Below the pieces are notes generated by a model that ran no database searches, was not told the origin of the DNA, and saw only the letters and a list, made by a program, of their open reading frames with translations. From NCBI GenBank assembly GCA_001630475.1, contig KV419472.1, positions 5,966 to 50,675 on the forward strand: DNA of 44,710 nucleotides, read 5' to 3'. Each line of letters starts with the position of its first letter. Position 1 is the stretch's first letter. The translations under genes and the position numbers were made by a program. Origin of the DNA: Sistotremastrum niveocremeum HHB9708. Its lineage: Eukaryota; Basidiomycota; Agaricomycetes; Sistotremastrales; Sistotremastraceae. Of this stretch, positions 32,814-43,680 are shown in pieces.

Positions 32814-34394
32814 TGCTCAAAATACTCGATGGAGTTGAATTGAACGTTTTAGTTGCGATAGCGCAGGTACGGAAATCGACCTTCCAATCGCTATTCGAGG
32901 GGGTACTGACTATTCTCATCTTTTCAGACTTCGAGTCGACTATATAACTTGACAAAGACTCACCGAAGTGTCTGGATGGGAGCCGAAGACCATCTGGAGC
33001 TCCCGCTCCAAGAACCGGAGACACTGTCGACGATTCCTGTGGAGTCTATTCTTCGGCTCGCAATGCGAGCAGTCGATCTTCAGCGTCGATTTCTAGATCC
33101 CGAAGTCAAACCACTGAGAATAAGCAAGGTAGACAGAAAACCTTGGTATATCTTCAACGAAAAATGGATCGTCGAGACGAAGGAAGGTGCTGCACAAGGT
33201 GCTTCATCGCTGTGGATTCTCCCCGCTGAATCGGCCGATTCGTATAAAGACTTTGAGCCAGTCATTTGCTTCGACGGCAGATTCGCATTTCGCACCGTTA
33301 AAGAACTGGATGACCGAAACTTGGTAGTTATATACACGGTGGTACCTTATCAACAGTGAGTGCGAATTGAAAGTGTTAGCCTCTTTGATTATCTGACGCA
33401 TAGGCGTTGAAAGCTCCGTTTCGGACGTCTTCTATCTCAAAGTGTTGTTAATCGAAATACCTCCTTCTAATGACGGGAACAACATGGCTTTCGTCACCGA
33501 ATCAAAAAGCTATCTACTGCCAGCCCAAGTGAAAAGTCTTGATTTAGTAGGCTCTAATCTATTCATCCGATGCTGGGGCGACCCTCCGTTTCACTACCTC
33601 ATGCTCGACTATGAGAGAAATATTGGAGCCCAGTTAGTAATCCGGACACCCGACGGCGAACCCGCCATGTTTGATTCGAGGGTCGGTTCTGTTCTCACTT
33701 CTGTTTCAAGTTTACTAAAACGGAGCAGATGGGCTACCGCAAAGCCTTTCAGTTTCATCCTGGCCTTGATAAGATTGTTCTTGTCCTGGAGGTCTCCCTG
33801 AGCCGTTCTGTTCTCCTGCTAGCAGACATGCCTACGCTGGATGCTCGCCCATCGAACGAGATTTCGGATTTCTACTGGAAGCCCGGATACTGGGACGCCA
33901 CACACATCATTGACTGGCCACATGTTCATCTCCTTTATCGTAAGGGTATTTTGCACAAGTTTGCGGACACATTGATCGCCGTGGACTCTGCTATATCTCC
34001 CCGCTATATCCCGGTGCATGAGTTCGTGTTTTTCGCGCCTCATCACGTTCACCGGCAATTCGTATCGTTCTGCTTCGACACTGAAGCAAACAAACTGGTC
34101 GCGTTGGCCTTCCCTCCAGAGGATCCCGCCGATGCTCCTACAAAATACTGGACCAGACGCGGACCGCTTGACCAATTCGTTGACCCGCAATTTGGGAAAG
34201 AGTGCTGGATGATCATATGTCCCGACTCCTCTGGAAGAAAGCTTTTGAAACTCAGGATCACTTTCCCGCCTGGACATTCCGAAGATAAATCTTACTTGGT
34301 CGCGCGAGTCGACATGAGGAAGGGAGAGCTCATGATGGACGAGGAGGAAGACGATCGTATGGGGGAATACCAAAGATGGATCATGCAGTATTAA

Positions 34395-34899
34395 AATATG
34401 CACTGCCGTTCACCAAGGAGGACCGTGCATCGAGTCCTGGGTCACACTGCCTGCTAAAGCGGGCGTGATGGGTAAATATTAGGTTATTATCAAAGTTCAA
34501 TCTCGCTACGACCAGCTTGTCTATCTCTTGGACGTCGAGCAATTGTGTTCTGGTCAGTTTCAGGCGGCATGATCCCGCCACCAAGCCCGCCACGCAAGAC
34601 GGCCGGTCGACAAAGAGACATCGGACGTATGTTTTCCCAGGTGTACTCTGGAATTTCTAGAGCTCAAGGTAGTAATCAACATCAGAAGCTTCCAAGCTTT
34701 CAATGAGACCGTACAAACGCAAGCGTCGAAGCGAGGGATCGGAGTTGAAAAAAAGAAGAAGAAAAAAGAAAAAATTAGCTTCGAATTCGGCGTTTCCCGC
34801 GGGCGCTCGGATAACCCGAAGTCAATACAACCGCTACATCCGGGCCTTTATCCTTCGCTTTGCCTCCATCTCGCCTTTCATCTCTGAACTTTTCTTTTC
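34395..34899. other. Intergenic spacer upstream of the 350-aa gene
   Basis: No convincing gene. An open frame at 34703-34903 is extremely Lys/Arg-rich (RKKKKL) and is probably 5' UTR rather than protein. Confidence 0.4.
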
Positions 34900-36066
34900 A
34901 TGACCCACACTCCCAGTCCTTTGTCAATGAATCAGACTCAAAGACTCAGAGCACCCACCGAACCGTGTTCGCAACGCCCTGCCAGCGCTATGGGATCGCA
35001 GGCTCAAGATCAACCTGCAAGCTCCCTCAACGCGAACCGTAACTCGTCGACGGCGTCGAGAGATCCCCGCACCAGACCGCCAGCCAACTCACCGAGGTCT
35101 CTCGGCGTAGCATCAGAGACGAAACCCGTATTGAAATTACTCTCTACGGCTTCCAATACGCCAATGAAGTCCGTACAAAGGGGAGACGAAAAGCAGACCT
35201 TAAGGAGGGGGAAGGATGCAGGAGGCGACTCGGGGAAAGAGGAAGACGTAGATATGGATATATCTGCTCCTTGTGAGTTCTGAGGCTTAGCTTATGCTCA
35301 TCGTGTCTGATAACGCTATGATCTTCCTTTTATTAGCTACCCCTCGGGCTTCCCGGCCGCTTCATCTCCCATTGAATGAGCTGGGATCTCCATTCTACGG
35401 AGACACGAAACTCTCTCCTAAATCAACGACGCCTCCATGCCAAACACCAACCATCCCTGTAAAGCGTCAACTCCAGACAGTGAAGAAACCAGATCTGAAG
35501 GCGAAGCGTATACGAATGACGCCGGCTAGCACTGGTATCCCGGAGCCATCATCATCAGAAACGGGAAACGTCTCCATCAGCGTCGTCCGAGAATTACTCC
35601 ACGATACTCTATCCCAATTCCTCCCTCCGAACACGAGTCCGTCTCACGAAATGGCGCACGCGTACATGTCCGCGTCCAGTAGAGGTGATTTATCTTTGCC
35701 CATCATGAACTCCTCTCTCTTAAATCTATCCCAGCCGTCCAAATGTCCATCCCTCCAACCGACAGGCTCCCCTGCACCCCCCGCACCGAACCTCCCCTTC
35801 TCCCAGTCCAACCAACACCCCCACCCTCCCCGTACGGCGACCACACCTCCCAAACATACGCAACAGTCGACGATATCCGAGCTATCCAATACGAACAACA
35901 GAAAATCGCCCATAAACAAGTCACTCGCGAGCTGAAGAACCTCCAAGACGACATCGTCTTTCACGAGAGGGACATCGAAAGGCTTCGCGCTCGTGAAGAG
36001 CGTTTGAACCAGGAACTGACATGGAGATCACATCTGATGCAGAGATATGCGCCTCCTCCAAATTAA
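34900..36066 (+). CDS. Hypothetical protein with C-terminal coiled coil (350 aa)
   Basis: Exons 34900-35272, 35337-35684 and 35735-36066 (1,053 nt); introns of 64 nt (GTGAGT..ATTAG) and 50 nt (GTGATT..CCCAG) in phase. It starts MTHTPSPLSMNQTQRLRAPT. Residues 1-240 are Ser/Pro/Thr-rich and mostly disordered, with a basic patch KKPDLKAKRIRM (~170) that could be a nuclear localisation signal. A short ordered helix VVRELLHDTLSQFLPP follows near 200. Residues ~285-340 form a charged coiled coil (VTRELKNLQDD, ERDIERLRAREERLNQEL). No known domain is recognised. A nuclear protein that dimerises through its tail is a reasonable guess, no more. Confidence 0.82.
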
Positions 36067-36445
36067 TCATTCGTTCCCGATTCCATTTCCGCTGCCAATT
36101 CGTTCCATTTGTCTGTGATCAATCATAATGTATCATTTCGTCTCGCGCACGCTGCATCTATATCCCTTTTTGTTACTTTGGTTCTAGCGCTTGGAGCACC
36201 CCATGTATTTTATAATTTATCCCTACGTCCTTATAATCGCTCCAATAATTACTTTGTCAATCGTCATTCGAGACTCCTGTTCAGCATAACGTCCGACATC
36301 CAGGTCCCCTTCGTTCATCAGATCTCGACCTTCATAGATCTCCATAATACCACGATCAGCAGAAGAGATCGTATCTAACTCAGCTCATCAGTGTACCCTA
36401 CAAAGACAAATCAATCAGCGAAATTTCACGCGCCGCGCTATACGG
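36067..36445. other. Convergent 3' region
   Basis: This is the spacer between the tail-to-tail 350-aa gene (+) and the thioesterase gene (-). It has no gene; it is pyrimidine-rich on the plus strand and presumably holds both 3' UTRs. Confidence 0.5.
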
Positions 36446-38319
36446 TCACTTACGTAATGCTCGAATCTCAGCGCCAATATCAAGCGCTCGTTTTCCTTCG
36501 AGCCACATCATCGCATCTTCATCCAAGATCCCAAATCAGACATCCATCCCTCAAACATCGGAGAAGATGCAAGTTGCATACCTTCATAGGATCGAGGAAC
36601 GACGATCCTGCTCAAAGGCTCCCCATCATCCGTACACCATGTAAAACTGAAATGATTAGTCGTAATCTCTGATCCTGTAGCCACATCCACCACGTTCGCT
36701 TTCACACCAACATTCTGAGACCACACATCTTCAGATATCCAGCGACAGAAAGAGATGGAGACGTACGACGAGAGTAGGATATTCGGGCGTCGATTCGGTA
36801 TGCGCAACGTGCGACGTAAGTCGTAGTATTGACCCAATCGGAACGGGTCTTTTGAAAGATATCCCATCAAGGGAAAGGAATCGGACAGGGTGGCGCGTAA
36901 AGAGCGTGGCGGTCGTGAATCCAAGCTCATATGCCAAGCGCATCAGATATCCTATACCAAAGATTCATCAACCGAACCAGTCAAAAGCTTCCGTATGACG
37001 TACCTCCAAAGATTTTTTGATGAACGCTAAAGCACATGAGTTTCTTGAGTGAGCTGCATTTCTAAAGACTGACTTTCTTTCTTGTGGGAACATCAGAAGA
37101 CTATTCTCCAGCTTCGTTTCGGACAGCCATACTCGTTTCGATTTCTTCTCGGCCGATCCCTCTTGTCCGTACGTAAGGAACAGATCGTGTAGAGCTTGGG
37201 CTTCCTCGGATGTCGGCGGGACCTTCGAAAGCGCGCGTAAAGAATGCGACTGCTTCCGAGACTTCTGATCTAAGGGCAATCTGAGTATTCGGATGACTGC
37301 AGAGGATCATTGTACATGCCTTCTCCGATGGCGAAAAGCTGTTTCTCCTCAGGTGTCGAAAGTATCAAGGGGTTGACTGGTCGGGCCTTATGAGTATGCG
37401 CATCCCGACATACCATCGAAAATCGCCCTGTAATCGGATAAGTCAAATTCCTCTCGATCCACGAGAACCATACCCAGCATGACCGTCTTCCCATCTGCCG
37501 CCGAATCACCCTCAGGATCTAGACTCTCAATCTTCACCGCAACCTCCATACTGCTCCGTCCCGTCGAAATAACCTGTCCACTAATCCTCAAATCCCTAAC
37601 CGGACTACTCAAACTCTCCAGCATATCCAATCGGTCCACCGCAGCAGTAACAACATAGAACCCCCTCTCACCCAAATCGCCCAATCTATTCACATCCGGA
37701 CCAAGGAGATGCTTATAAGCGCTTGAGCCTGCGAGCGAATCCAGATGTTCCATAAGCTTGCCGGTGCGGATTCCGCCGGATGCGTTGACGTATTTCTCGA
37801 GGAGCTCGGGAGAGGAGTGGAAGGGGAGGATTATTTGGGAGTAGGATTCGTGCATGTGACGAGGTTTGAGTGCATTGATGTTTGTCGGTGAAGGAGGTCG
37901 GACCTGGTGGGGTTCGGTGTTCGTCGATGTCGCTATGCTTTCGGCCCAAAGCTCAGGAATTCTGACGGGTACTGATCTATATCTTTCTGTAAGATATCGA
38001 AAAGAAAGCGAAGAGGTCGATTTGACGCACGATCTATAAGCTGGATTCGATTGTTCCCCTGCGATTTGCGATAAGTTGACGCTCGGACCACACAAGAAAA
38101 TTCTAGGCACGTACGAACCACAGACAAGAGGCGGTCAATAGCATCGACGAATCTCGTCTCCTGAGCCGAATTAATATCCTGAGTCGACTTCGCACTGCTA
38201 TCGGCGTGAAGCAATCGCGCCTTCGTCGTCGACGTCATCTTCAGAAAACAACCCTGCGGTCGACTTGACCGGGCGGACTTGGTTGAAGCCAGACATGTCC
38301 TGAGAGACCTGGATAGCAT
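36446..38319 (-). CDS. Mitochondrial acyl-CoA thioesterase, ACOT9 type (477 aa)
   Basis: It hydrolyses fatty acyl-CoA to free acid and CoA, probably in the mitochondrial matrix. Eight exons: 38319-38115, 37986-37474, 37427-37320, 37269-37074, 37026-37004, 36951-36767, 36714-36582 and 36516-36446 (1,434 nt, all phases fit). The Arg/Ser-rich start MLSRSLRTCLASTKSARSSR looks like a mitochondrial presequence. Family landmarks: HMHESYSQIILPF (~109), GGIRTGKLMEHLDSLAGS (~133), FYVVTAAVDRLDML (~165), GRFSMVCRDAHTHKARPVNP (~240) and SKVPPTSEEAQALH (~290) for the first hotdog half; FPQERNVHQKIFGGYLMRLA (~335), VRFLSLDGISFKRP (~372) and VGVKANVVDVATG (~412) for the second. It ends IGAEIRALRK. Exon 5 is only 23 nt. 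The intron at 37319-37270 has a GC donor (GCATGT). The ATG choice rests on the presequence; the frame stays open further upstream. Confidence 0.93.
37270..37319 (-). other. GC-AG intron in the thioesterase gene
   Basis: On the minus strand it reads AAG|GCATGT ... CCCTTAG|AT. The conserved protein on both sides (LFAIGEG and DQKSRKQ, then SKVPPTSEE) and the exact phase support this intron despite the GC donor. Confidence 0.75.
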
Positions 38320-38653
38320 GTTCAAAATATCGTCGGGAAACGGTAGGATCAGCTTTGAATGACTCACATCCTGAACGCCATGGCTGATCATTTCTCGGAT
38401 GTCGGACACTCGGAAGCTCTCCGACTCGGGATAATTCGGAGCCTGAGGAGCTTGCCTCGGAAAGCCTCGGAACTCTTCAAGCAGCATAGAAATTTCGAGC
38501 CGCACACTCGCAGCAAAGTCAAATATTCAAGAACACAGGATCAGGATACAAATTATAGGACCAGCCAACCAAAAAGATCTATTTTATGAAAATTTACGAA
38601 ACTCTGCCTCAGAGAGGCTCCTAGTCGTCGGCTAGCCATTACGAATCCGACGA

Positions 38654-39904
38654 TCAGACCTTGGCAGAGCACGTTTCCTGCGGATGTTCTCCAATGAAAT
38701 TTAATCTCGCGAGTTCATGATTCGCGAGCTCTTTCTTCAAATGGAGCTTCTTGAGATCAAGTTCCTGTAAGAAGATCTTGTAGTCGAGTTCTTCGATATA
38801 CCGCATGACGTGGTTGACGGATTTTTGATGACTAATGACGTCGCGAGCTTCTCTCCCTATAAGAAGCGAAGCGTCAGTATCGTCGAAGACAGCGCGGGAT
38901 CCGCAAATGACGCTTACGATAATCCTGGGTGCGGTCTTGTATGGATGGTTTCTTATCTTCGCCAGGAGGGCTCATTCTGCGCACTGCAATAAATTAGTCA
39001 ACAAATATCGTCCAAAATTGTCAAAAACACTCACCTTTTGAAACATGGTCCCGGTGCGTGGCTGCATCCTGCTCCACTCTCTCAACAACTCTAGCTTTCG
39101 AGGACGATTCATGATGCCTCTCAGCCTCCGGCGAATGAGCAGTTCGATGTCCCGGGTCGTCCTCGTCGTCTCTAGCCGCAGCCGTGACCGAAGACCCCTC
39201 CGACATCGAATCCACATCGTCCAATTTCGGAACAAGACTTTCAACCGGCGACACAGAACGATAATCCTCCACCAGCGACGCTTTCACGAATTGCGGAGGT
39301 TTCTTGGCGAGTGGTATCTCTCTCACACACTTGCGGTGATGATCTCTGCACTCGGCACACCTATTCTGGATCCCGTAGATATATTCACATTTGAGGTTGC
39401 GTTTGATGCATCCATTGCATGGAACAAGTTTCACTGACGAAGAATATCAGCGGTCTATTCTGAACGCAGTTATGGAGGAGCAACTTACGTTTCTTGGGCT
39501 CGTCCTCGGGAGACGGCTTCGACGAGGGTTTCAACGATGATTGCGACGATGATTCCGCAGGTGGGATCGGTTTCCATTTCGATTTAGAAGTTGGCTCTGT
39601 CTTAGCCAGTCGAGATAGAGGAGTATCATCTTCATCGCTCGCTTCTTCCTCTCCGAACGAAGCTTTACGCTTCCTACTAGGACTAGCAGTCGTCGAATCC
39701 GCGACGGGATGATTGGGAACGGGCGGATGAGAATGTGCTGCAATGCGTGTCAGATACCAGAGAGACGGAAGCAGCTATGGACCCACCTGAGAGCTGCTGA
39801 GAGGTACTAGCTGTTGATCTGGGTAATGATTGACTGAGAGGGATATAATTGCGCAACACCCGTAGATAAAACGTCTCGGCTGAGTCAGAGATAGGTGAGG
39901 CCAT
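38654..39904 (-). CDS. Protein with internal Zn2Cys6 cluster and coiled coil (344 aa)
   Basis: Exons on the minus strand: 39904-39787, 39737-39489, 39433-39035, 38983-38918 and 38856-38654 (1,035 nt); introns of 49-61 nt in phase. It starts MASPISDSAETFYLRVLRNY. Residues 45-122 are Ser/Lys/Pro-rich and disordered. Cys128, 131, 138, 148, 151 and 158 have spacing C-x2-C-x6-C-x9-C-x2-C-x6-C, within the fungal GAL4-type Zn2Cys6 pattern (CNGCIKRNLKC ... CAECRDHHRKC). Such clusters bind two zinc ions and usually DNA. An acidic Ser-rich linker and a C-terminal helix (YIEELDYKIFLQELDLKKLH) follow, which could dimerise. There is no fungal-specific regulatory domain, so it is a short, atypical member. 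Its 3' end lies 334 bp upstream of the thioesterase start on the same strand. Confidence 0.85.
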
Positions 39905-40166
39905 AGCGGAAGGTGCGAGATGCAAGAATAGCGAAGACAACGAGTTCAAGAGGGCATTATATACACGAAAGGTCATGCCACCAACCACCTCGAAACAAGG
40001 GTCTTATGCCGAAGTGGCATTGACCACATGTTGAGACAAAAGGGAGTGAGGCATGGATACGACGACATTTTCCCACGGTCTTCTTTTAGAGTGTGGCAAG
40101 CTAAAGGCAGATTGTTGTGATGTTCTCGAAGTTAAGCCACAGGGCTGACAAAAGGTGTCGTTAGGG

Positions 40167-40490
40167 ATGATGATGGAGTCGAAATTGCAGACAAAAAACG
40201 CACGAGCTGTTAGAATCGAACAAAAAACTCCTACTCCGCCTCCGCTTCTGTCGATGACCTCTCGTGTCAAAGAAATCTAGACGGATGGCAGGATTTCGAG
40301 AGGCACCGGTAGCCAAACTATAGAGTCGAAGATGACTGGAGGTCGAGGTGGCAAGAAGAGCTCGACAGTCTCTCGACGAAAATCGCACCAGCGCCAATGC
40401 CGCATCAACGGAGTGCGTGACCCAGGAGTTCCCAAACAGGTGATCATTGGGCTGGATTCAAGCAGGTTATTGTCCTGTTGATATGGACCA
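40167..40490 (+). CDS. Possible small plus-strand gene (low confidence)
   Basis: The ATG at 40167 opens MMMESKLQTKNARAVRIEQK. A 59-nt intron 40264-40322 (GTGTCA..CTATAG) would keep phase into a basic segment (MTGGRGGKKSSTVSRRKSHQ, RINGVRDPGVPKQ), after which the frame closes near 40490 unless another intron follows at 40440. The text looks coding, but the donor is weak and minus-strand frames here are also open. No domain is recognised. Confidence 0.28.
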
Positions 40491-40499
40491 TATGTCTCG

Positions 40500-41654
40500 T
40501 GTCGTGTTATGATGATGGAGCGCCAGAGCAGGTCAGTGCGTGAAGGACGCCGCAAAGGCAGATGTGCTTACGTAACCTTTCGCGCTCTTTCGGTGTCGGT
40601 CTTCTCACTAGAAAGCCTCGGCTCCGCCGAGCTAAACCTTGCTCGCTTGTGAGAGTCAGAGGCGGATAATTTTTTCAGTGTCTGCCGATGACAGCGAATC
40701 AGCGATACGTATATATACCCAGAATCAGGCATCATAATTAGTGTGCTATCTACAACCTTTGACAATTCCTAGATTCAAAGTCCGGATGCTTTCGAATCAT
40801 TGTTTTGGAACGATACTTCATCATTCACTCCAGACCGGAATATATTCTAGATCTAGATCTACCGTCGGAGTGTTGCCCAGTCGTCATTCATTTGCACCGC
40901 TCCGCGCTGCTCAAATGCCTGACGGTCCTGGGTCCTCGTGTTGAGACTCGGTTATTATTGGGTGGACCCAAAGTATTATTTATCGAATGAGGAGGTTTCA
41001 GAGGTGAATATGAGCGTGGACGATTGCGACGCAGGAATAATTTATTTTAAATAATATTTGTACATAATACATCGGAGATAGAAGCGCTAATAGCCGGTTG
41101 GTCAGGAACTGGAGCCATTGTGGTCCGGCCAGTAACAACCTTGCAAGCAAGGTAACACGCTCAAGATCAATTGTTTGCCAAAGAAATCTGGTAATTTTCT
41201 CCCTTCAAATGTTTTCTCGACTCTGTGTGAAAGAGACCCAGTCTCCCAGCCCTTATCCCAGCAATGCCGTAGCCTCATTGGGATTCGTTGGCGCACAAAG
41301 ATGAGCCTCCATTGATCAAACCAACGATAGCGATTTATTGTTATCAATCAACAATAACTGTCTATAACATCAGAGTTAAAGCTATGCACGGGAAGAGCAC
41401 CAACCAGACATAGGACGATCACTTACGATCCATTTTTCATTGCAACAAGACGTCCCACTTCCTCAGCTCGCTTGAAAATACGGAACTTAACTTGGAACTT
41501 GATTCATTGCTCAGTGTTCATGACGCAGAGTCAGCATTTCAGCTCAAGAACTGTACCAATTCTGATTTTCAAGATTAAATTCAACAGAAACGGGGGATAC
41601 GGATTAGTACATCAAGTGAGATTAAAAGTCCGTAGTCTGAGACGACAATACACT
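40500..41654. other. Intergenic, no secure gene
   Basis: An open frame at 40805-40990 (YILDLDLPSECCPVVIHLHR) vaguely recalls the start of a BTB domain but is short and unsupported. A TATATATA run lies near 40711. AT-rich stretches occur at 41037-41070. Confidence 0.35.
41647..41654. repeat. Left 8-bp target duplication of the hAT-type MITE
   Basis: AATACACT, repeated exactly at 42116-42123. Eight bases is the hAT-superfamily length. Confidence 0.88.
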
Positions 41655-42115
41655 TAGTGTTTGCAAGTCAGGTCACTTAACCGCCAAATAACCGCAACTT
41701 AGCCGTAACTTAACCATTTGTGACCTAACCATGGTTAATGGTCATGGCTCAGAGCTGGTGGTCAAGTCACAGTCATAGACCTCCCCGGAATCCTTAACCG
41801 CTTGCCTTGACCAACATGGGTAGATCCTTGTCTACAGCCTTCCCCAGGCCTTCTGGTGTGTTCTGCTTGTCATATACATCATATATGAGGACCAATAACC
41901 TAGATTAAGTAGTAAAAAGTGGAGATTTATGACTTTTTTGAGGTCATAACCGCATTAACCGGTCAAAGTCAGGTCATGGTCACCCAATTTTGGCTTAACC
42001 GTGACCGTTGGCGGTTATAGGTTACAGCAAAACCCATTAACCATAACCGTGGTTTGGTTACGGTTAGGGCCTCCGAGGGGCCCATAACCTAACTTAACCT
42101 GACTTTCAAACACTA
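41655..42115. mobile_element. hAT-type MITE, 461 bp
   Basis: The ends are TAGTGTTTG ... CAAACACTA; after one mismatch the inverted similarity continues (AAGTCAGGT on the left; on the right, ACCTGACTTT). A perfect 8-bp duplication AATACACT flanks it, and TAGxG ends are typical of hAT elements. It encodes nothing. The inside is packed with repeats of TTAACCGTAACC and its complement, plus the palindrome TAACCATGGTTA near 41726, so each strand could fold into extensive hairpins. Any transposase that moves it must be elsewhere in the genome. Confidence 0.87.
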
Positions 42116-42123
42116 AATACACT
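42116..42123. repeat. Right 8-bp target duplication of the hAT-type MITE
   Basis: AATACACT, identical to 41647-41654. Confidence 0.88.
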
Positions 42124-43323
42124 ACACATTTGTCCACAGCCTGTATCATACACTTGAGAAAATTCCTGACACAAAGAGACGACTTCGTCACAGAGAAAGG
42201 AAGAAGCAAAAAAAAAACATATCGACGATAGCATTGCCTGTTTCGGCTTGTCCGTTGACTCGGGCAATGAGAGAAGTCCGATTGCTGGCATCAAAGAGCC
42301 AGTGTGCATTCAGAAGAAGGGAAGCCTCCCGAGTTCCTGTAGCTGGTATGCCGCTATCTGGGCTTCTAGGATGGCGATATGTTCCGCATGGGCCCTAAAT
42401 TACTGATGATTAGTCATAAAGAGTGCACGAAGTATACGGTGAGACTGACTGAAGGATCTGTCCATCTTGACTGGGATTATATAGTCAATAATGCCCACTT
42501 CGTTGAAAACATAATCTCTGACCGTATGATCTCTGCTGCGCGCATGTTGAGATCAGCCCGAGAAAGAGTAGAAACTGATTCGCCACGATCCCCGATAGCT
42601 CGACGAAGGACTTGGAAGCCTTCCTTCAGCCTCCTCTGACTCTTTTTCTCAGCTTCGATCTGTCCTTCAGGCCGAGAAGGCCGAGAGCTTATCGGTTCCT
42701 ACTAACAGTCAGAATTATGGTCGAGAAAATCAATAATGAATAGGGGCCACACGCACACCGTACATATTGCGGAAGGGAAGTGGTTGTTGGATTCCCGACT
42801 TCAGCAAGCGACGGCTCTTAGCTCCACACTATATATTATCACAAGTCTGCGATCTGTCTGGATGAGTGGGACGTGATGCCAGCTATGATTAAGGGCCCAT
42901 GGATCCAGTAGCGCACGAACGACCGGTGTTCCGTTCAAGCAAAGAAACAACCTTTTCTTACAACGGATCCGTGGAGGGCATGTGAGCGATAAGGAGGCCA
43001 TCGATTCCAGGGTTTGCCTGTTCTGACGCGCTGGATGGCACCTCTGCAACGCTTTCAAGGGTTCACACCATTCCCAATCTGCGTGAAGTAGAACAAAAGT
43101 CAAGATCCGCGAACGAAAATGAACTCCCGTACTCAGCGCTTTATAAATTCGATCTAGCCGTCAAACTTTGTGGGCCTCAGTGCGGTACAAGCTGTGCTAT
43201 CACTGCTATGTCATCAGTCTTATCAGCGCATGTACGGGGAAAGGTCAGAGGTGATTGAGACTCGCACTTCGGGACGGAGTGGACTTGAAATGAATTCTGC
43301 AATGGTGGCGAGATCACCTGGGG
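42124..43323. other. Intergenic, no gene recognised
   Basis: No frame with coding character on either strand. A run of A (about 42210-42218) and scattered short frames only. Confidence 0.4.
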
Positions 43324-43680
43324 TTAGGGTTTGAAGGTCCGGTCCGGTCCGGTCTTTGGCGTTTTTTGAGGTGGGACCAGGACTGATTTGCGGTCCTGGT
43401 CCTTGGGATTTGGTGGGACCAGCAACCAGGACCGGTCCTAAAAAGACTGGTCCTGGTCCGGTCCTTCGGTCTTTTTGATTATTTTTATTCATTTTCAAGG
43501 TTTTAACTATCTATATCTATTCATTGGCAGTTGTTCTACCTATATAACATCAAAGACCACTGCCCAGATGCTTGTGGAAGGCTGTAGGAGCATCGGTCCA
43601 CAAGTGGTCCTAAAGACTGGTCCTAGATCAGTCCTAAATCTCAGCATGAGGTAGGACCAGGACTGACAGTCCGGTATCAC
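43324..43680. repeat. GGTCC/GGACC-rich repeat block, probable transposon remnant
   Basis: Begins TTAGGGTTTGAAGGTCCGGT, a hAT-like end, followed by tandem GGTCCGGTCC. Many copies of GGTCCTGGTCC, GGACCAGGAC and GACTGGTCCT recur up to 43675 in both orientations. A matching CAAACCCTA end and a target duplication are not visible, so the right end is probably lost. The dense inverted pentamers resemble subterminal transposase-binding sites. Confidence 0.5.

Larger units (their letters stand above)
31672..34394 (+). pseudogene. F-box-like gene F5, exon 1 split by a transposable element
   Basis: The ATG at 31672 opens MSHPKLRTLAPEI; after 40 nt the frame is interrupted by the insert 31712-32804, and exon 1 resumes at 32814 (LLKILDGVELNVLVAIAQ), ending at 32866. 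Removing the insert and one 9-bp target copy gives a 93-nt exon, exactly the F4 length. Exons 2-4 are intact: 32928-33355, 33414-33681 and 33729-34394. Their introns are 58 and 47 nt, and the first intron (32867-32927) is 61 nt. The protein would end RWIMQY. The undamaged downstream exons suggest a recent insertion. Rescue by splicing out the element is possible but not supported by sites I can see. Confidence 0.85.

Noticed and set aside
34703-34903. 66-aa Lys/Arg-rich plus-strand protein
   Set aside because: Homopolymer-like AAG/AAA run directly upstream of the next gene; more likely 5' UTR.
37933-38505. 190-aa minus-strand open frame as a separate gene
   Set aside because: Its middle is exon 1 of the thioesterase; the rest is promoter upstream and intron downstream. 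It starts with GTG.
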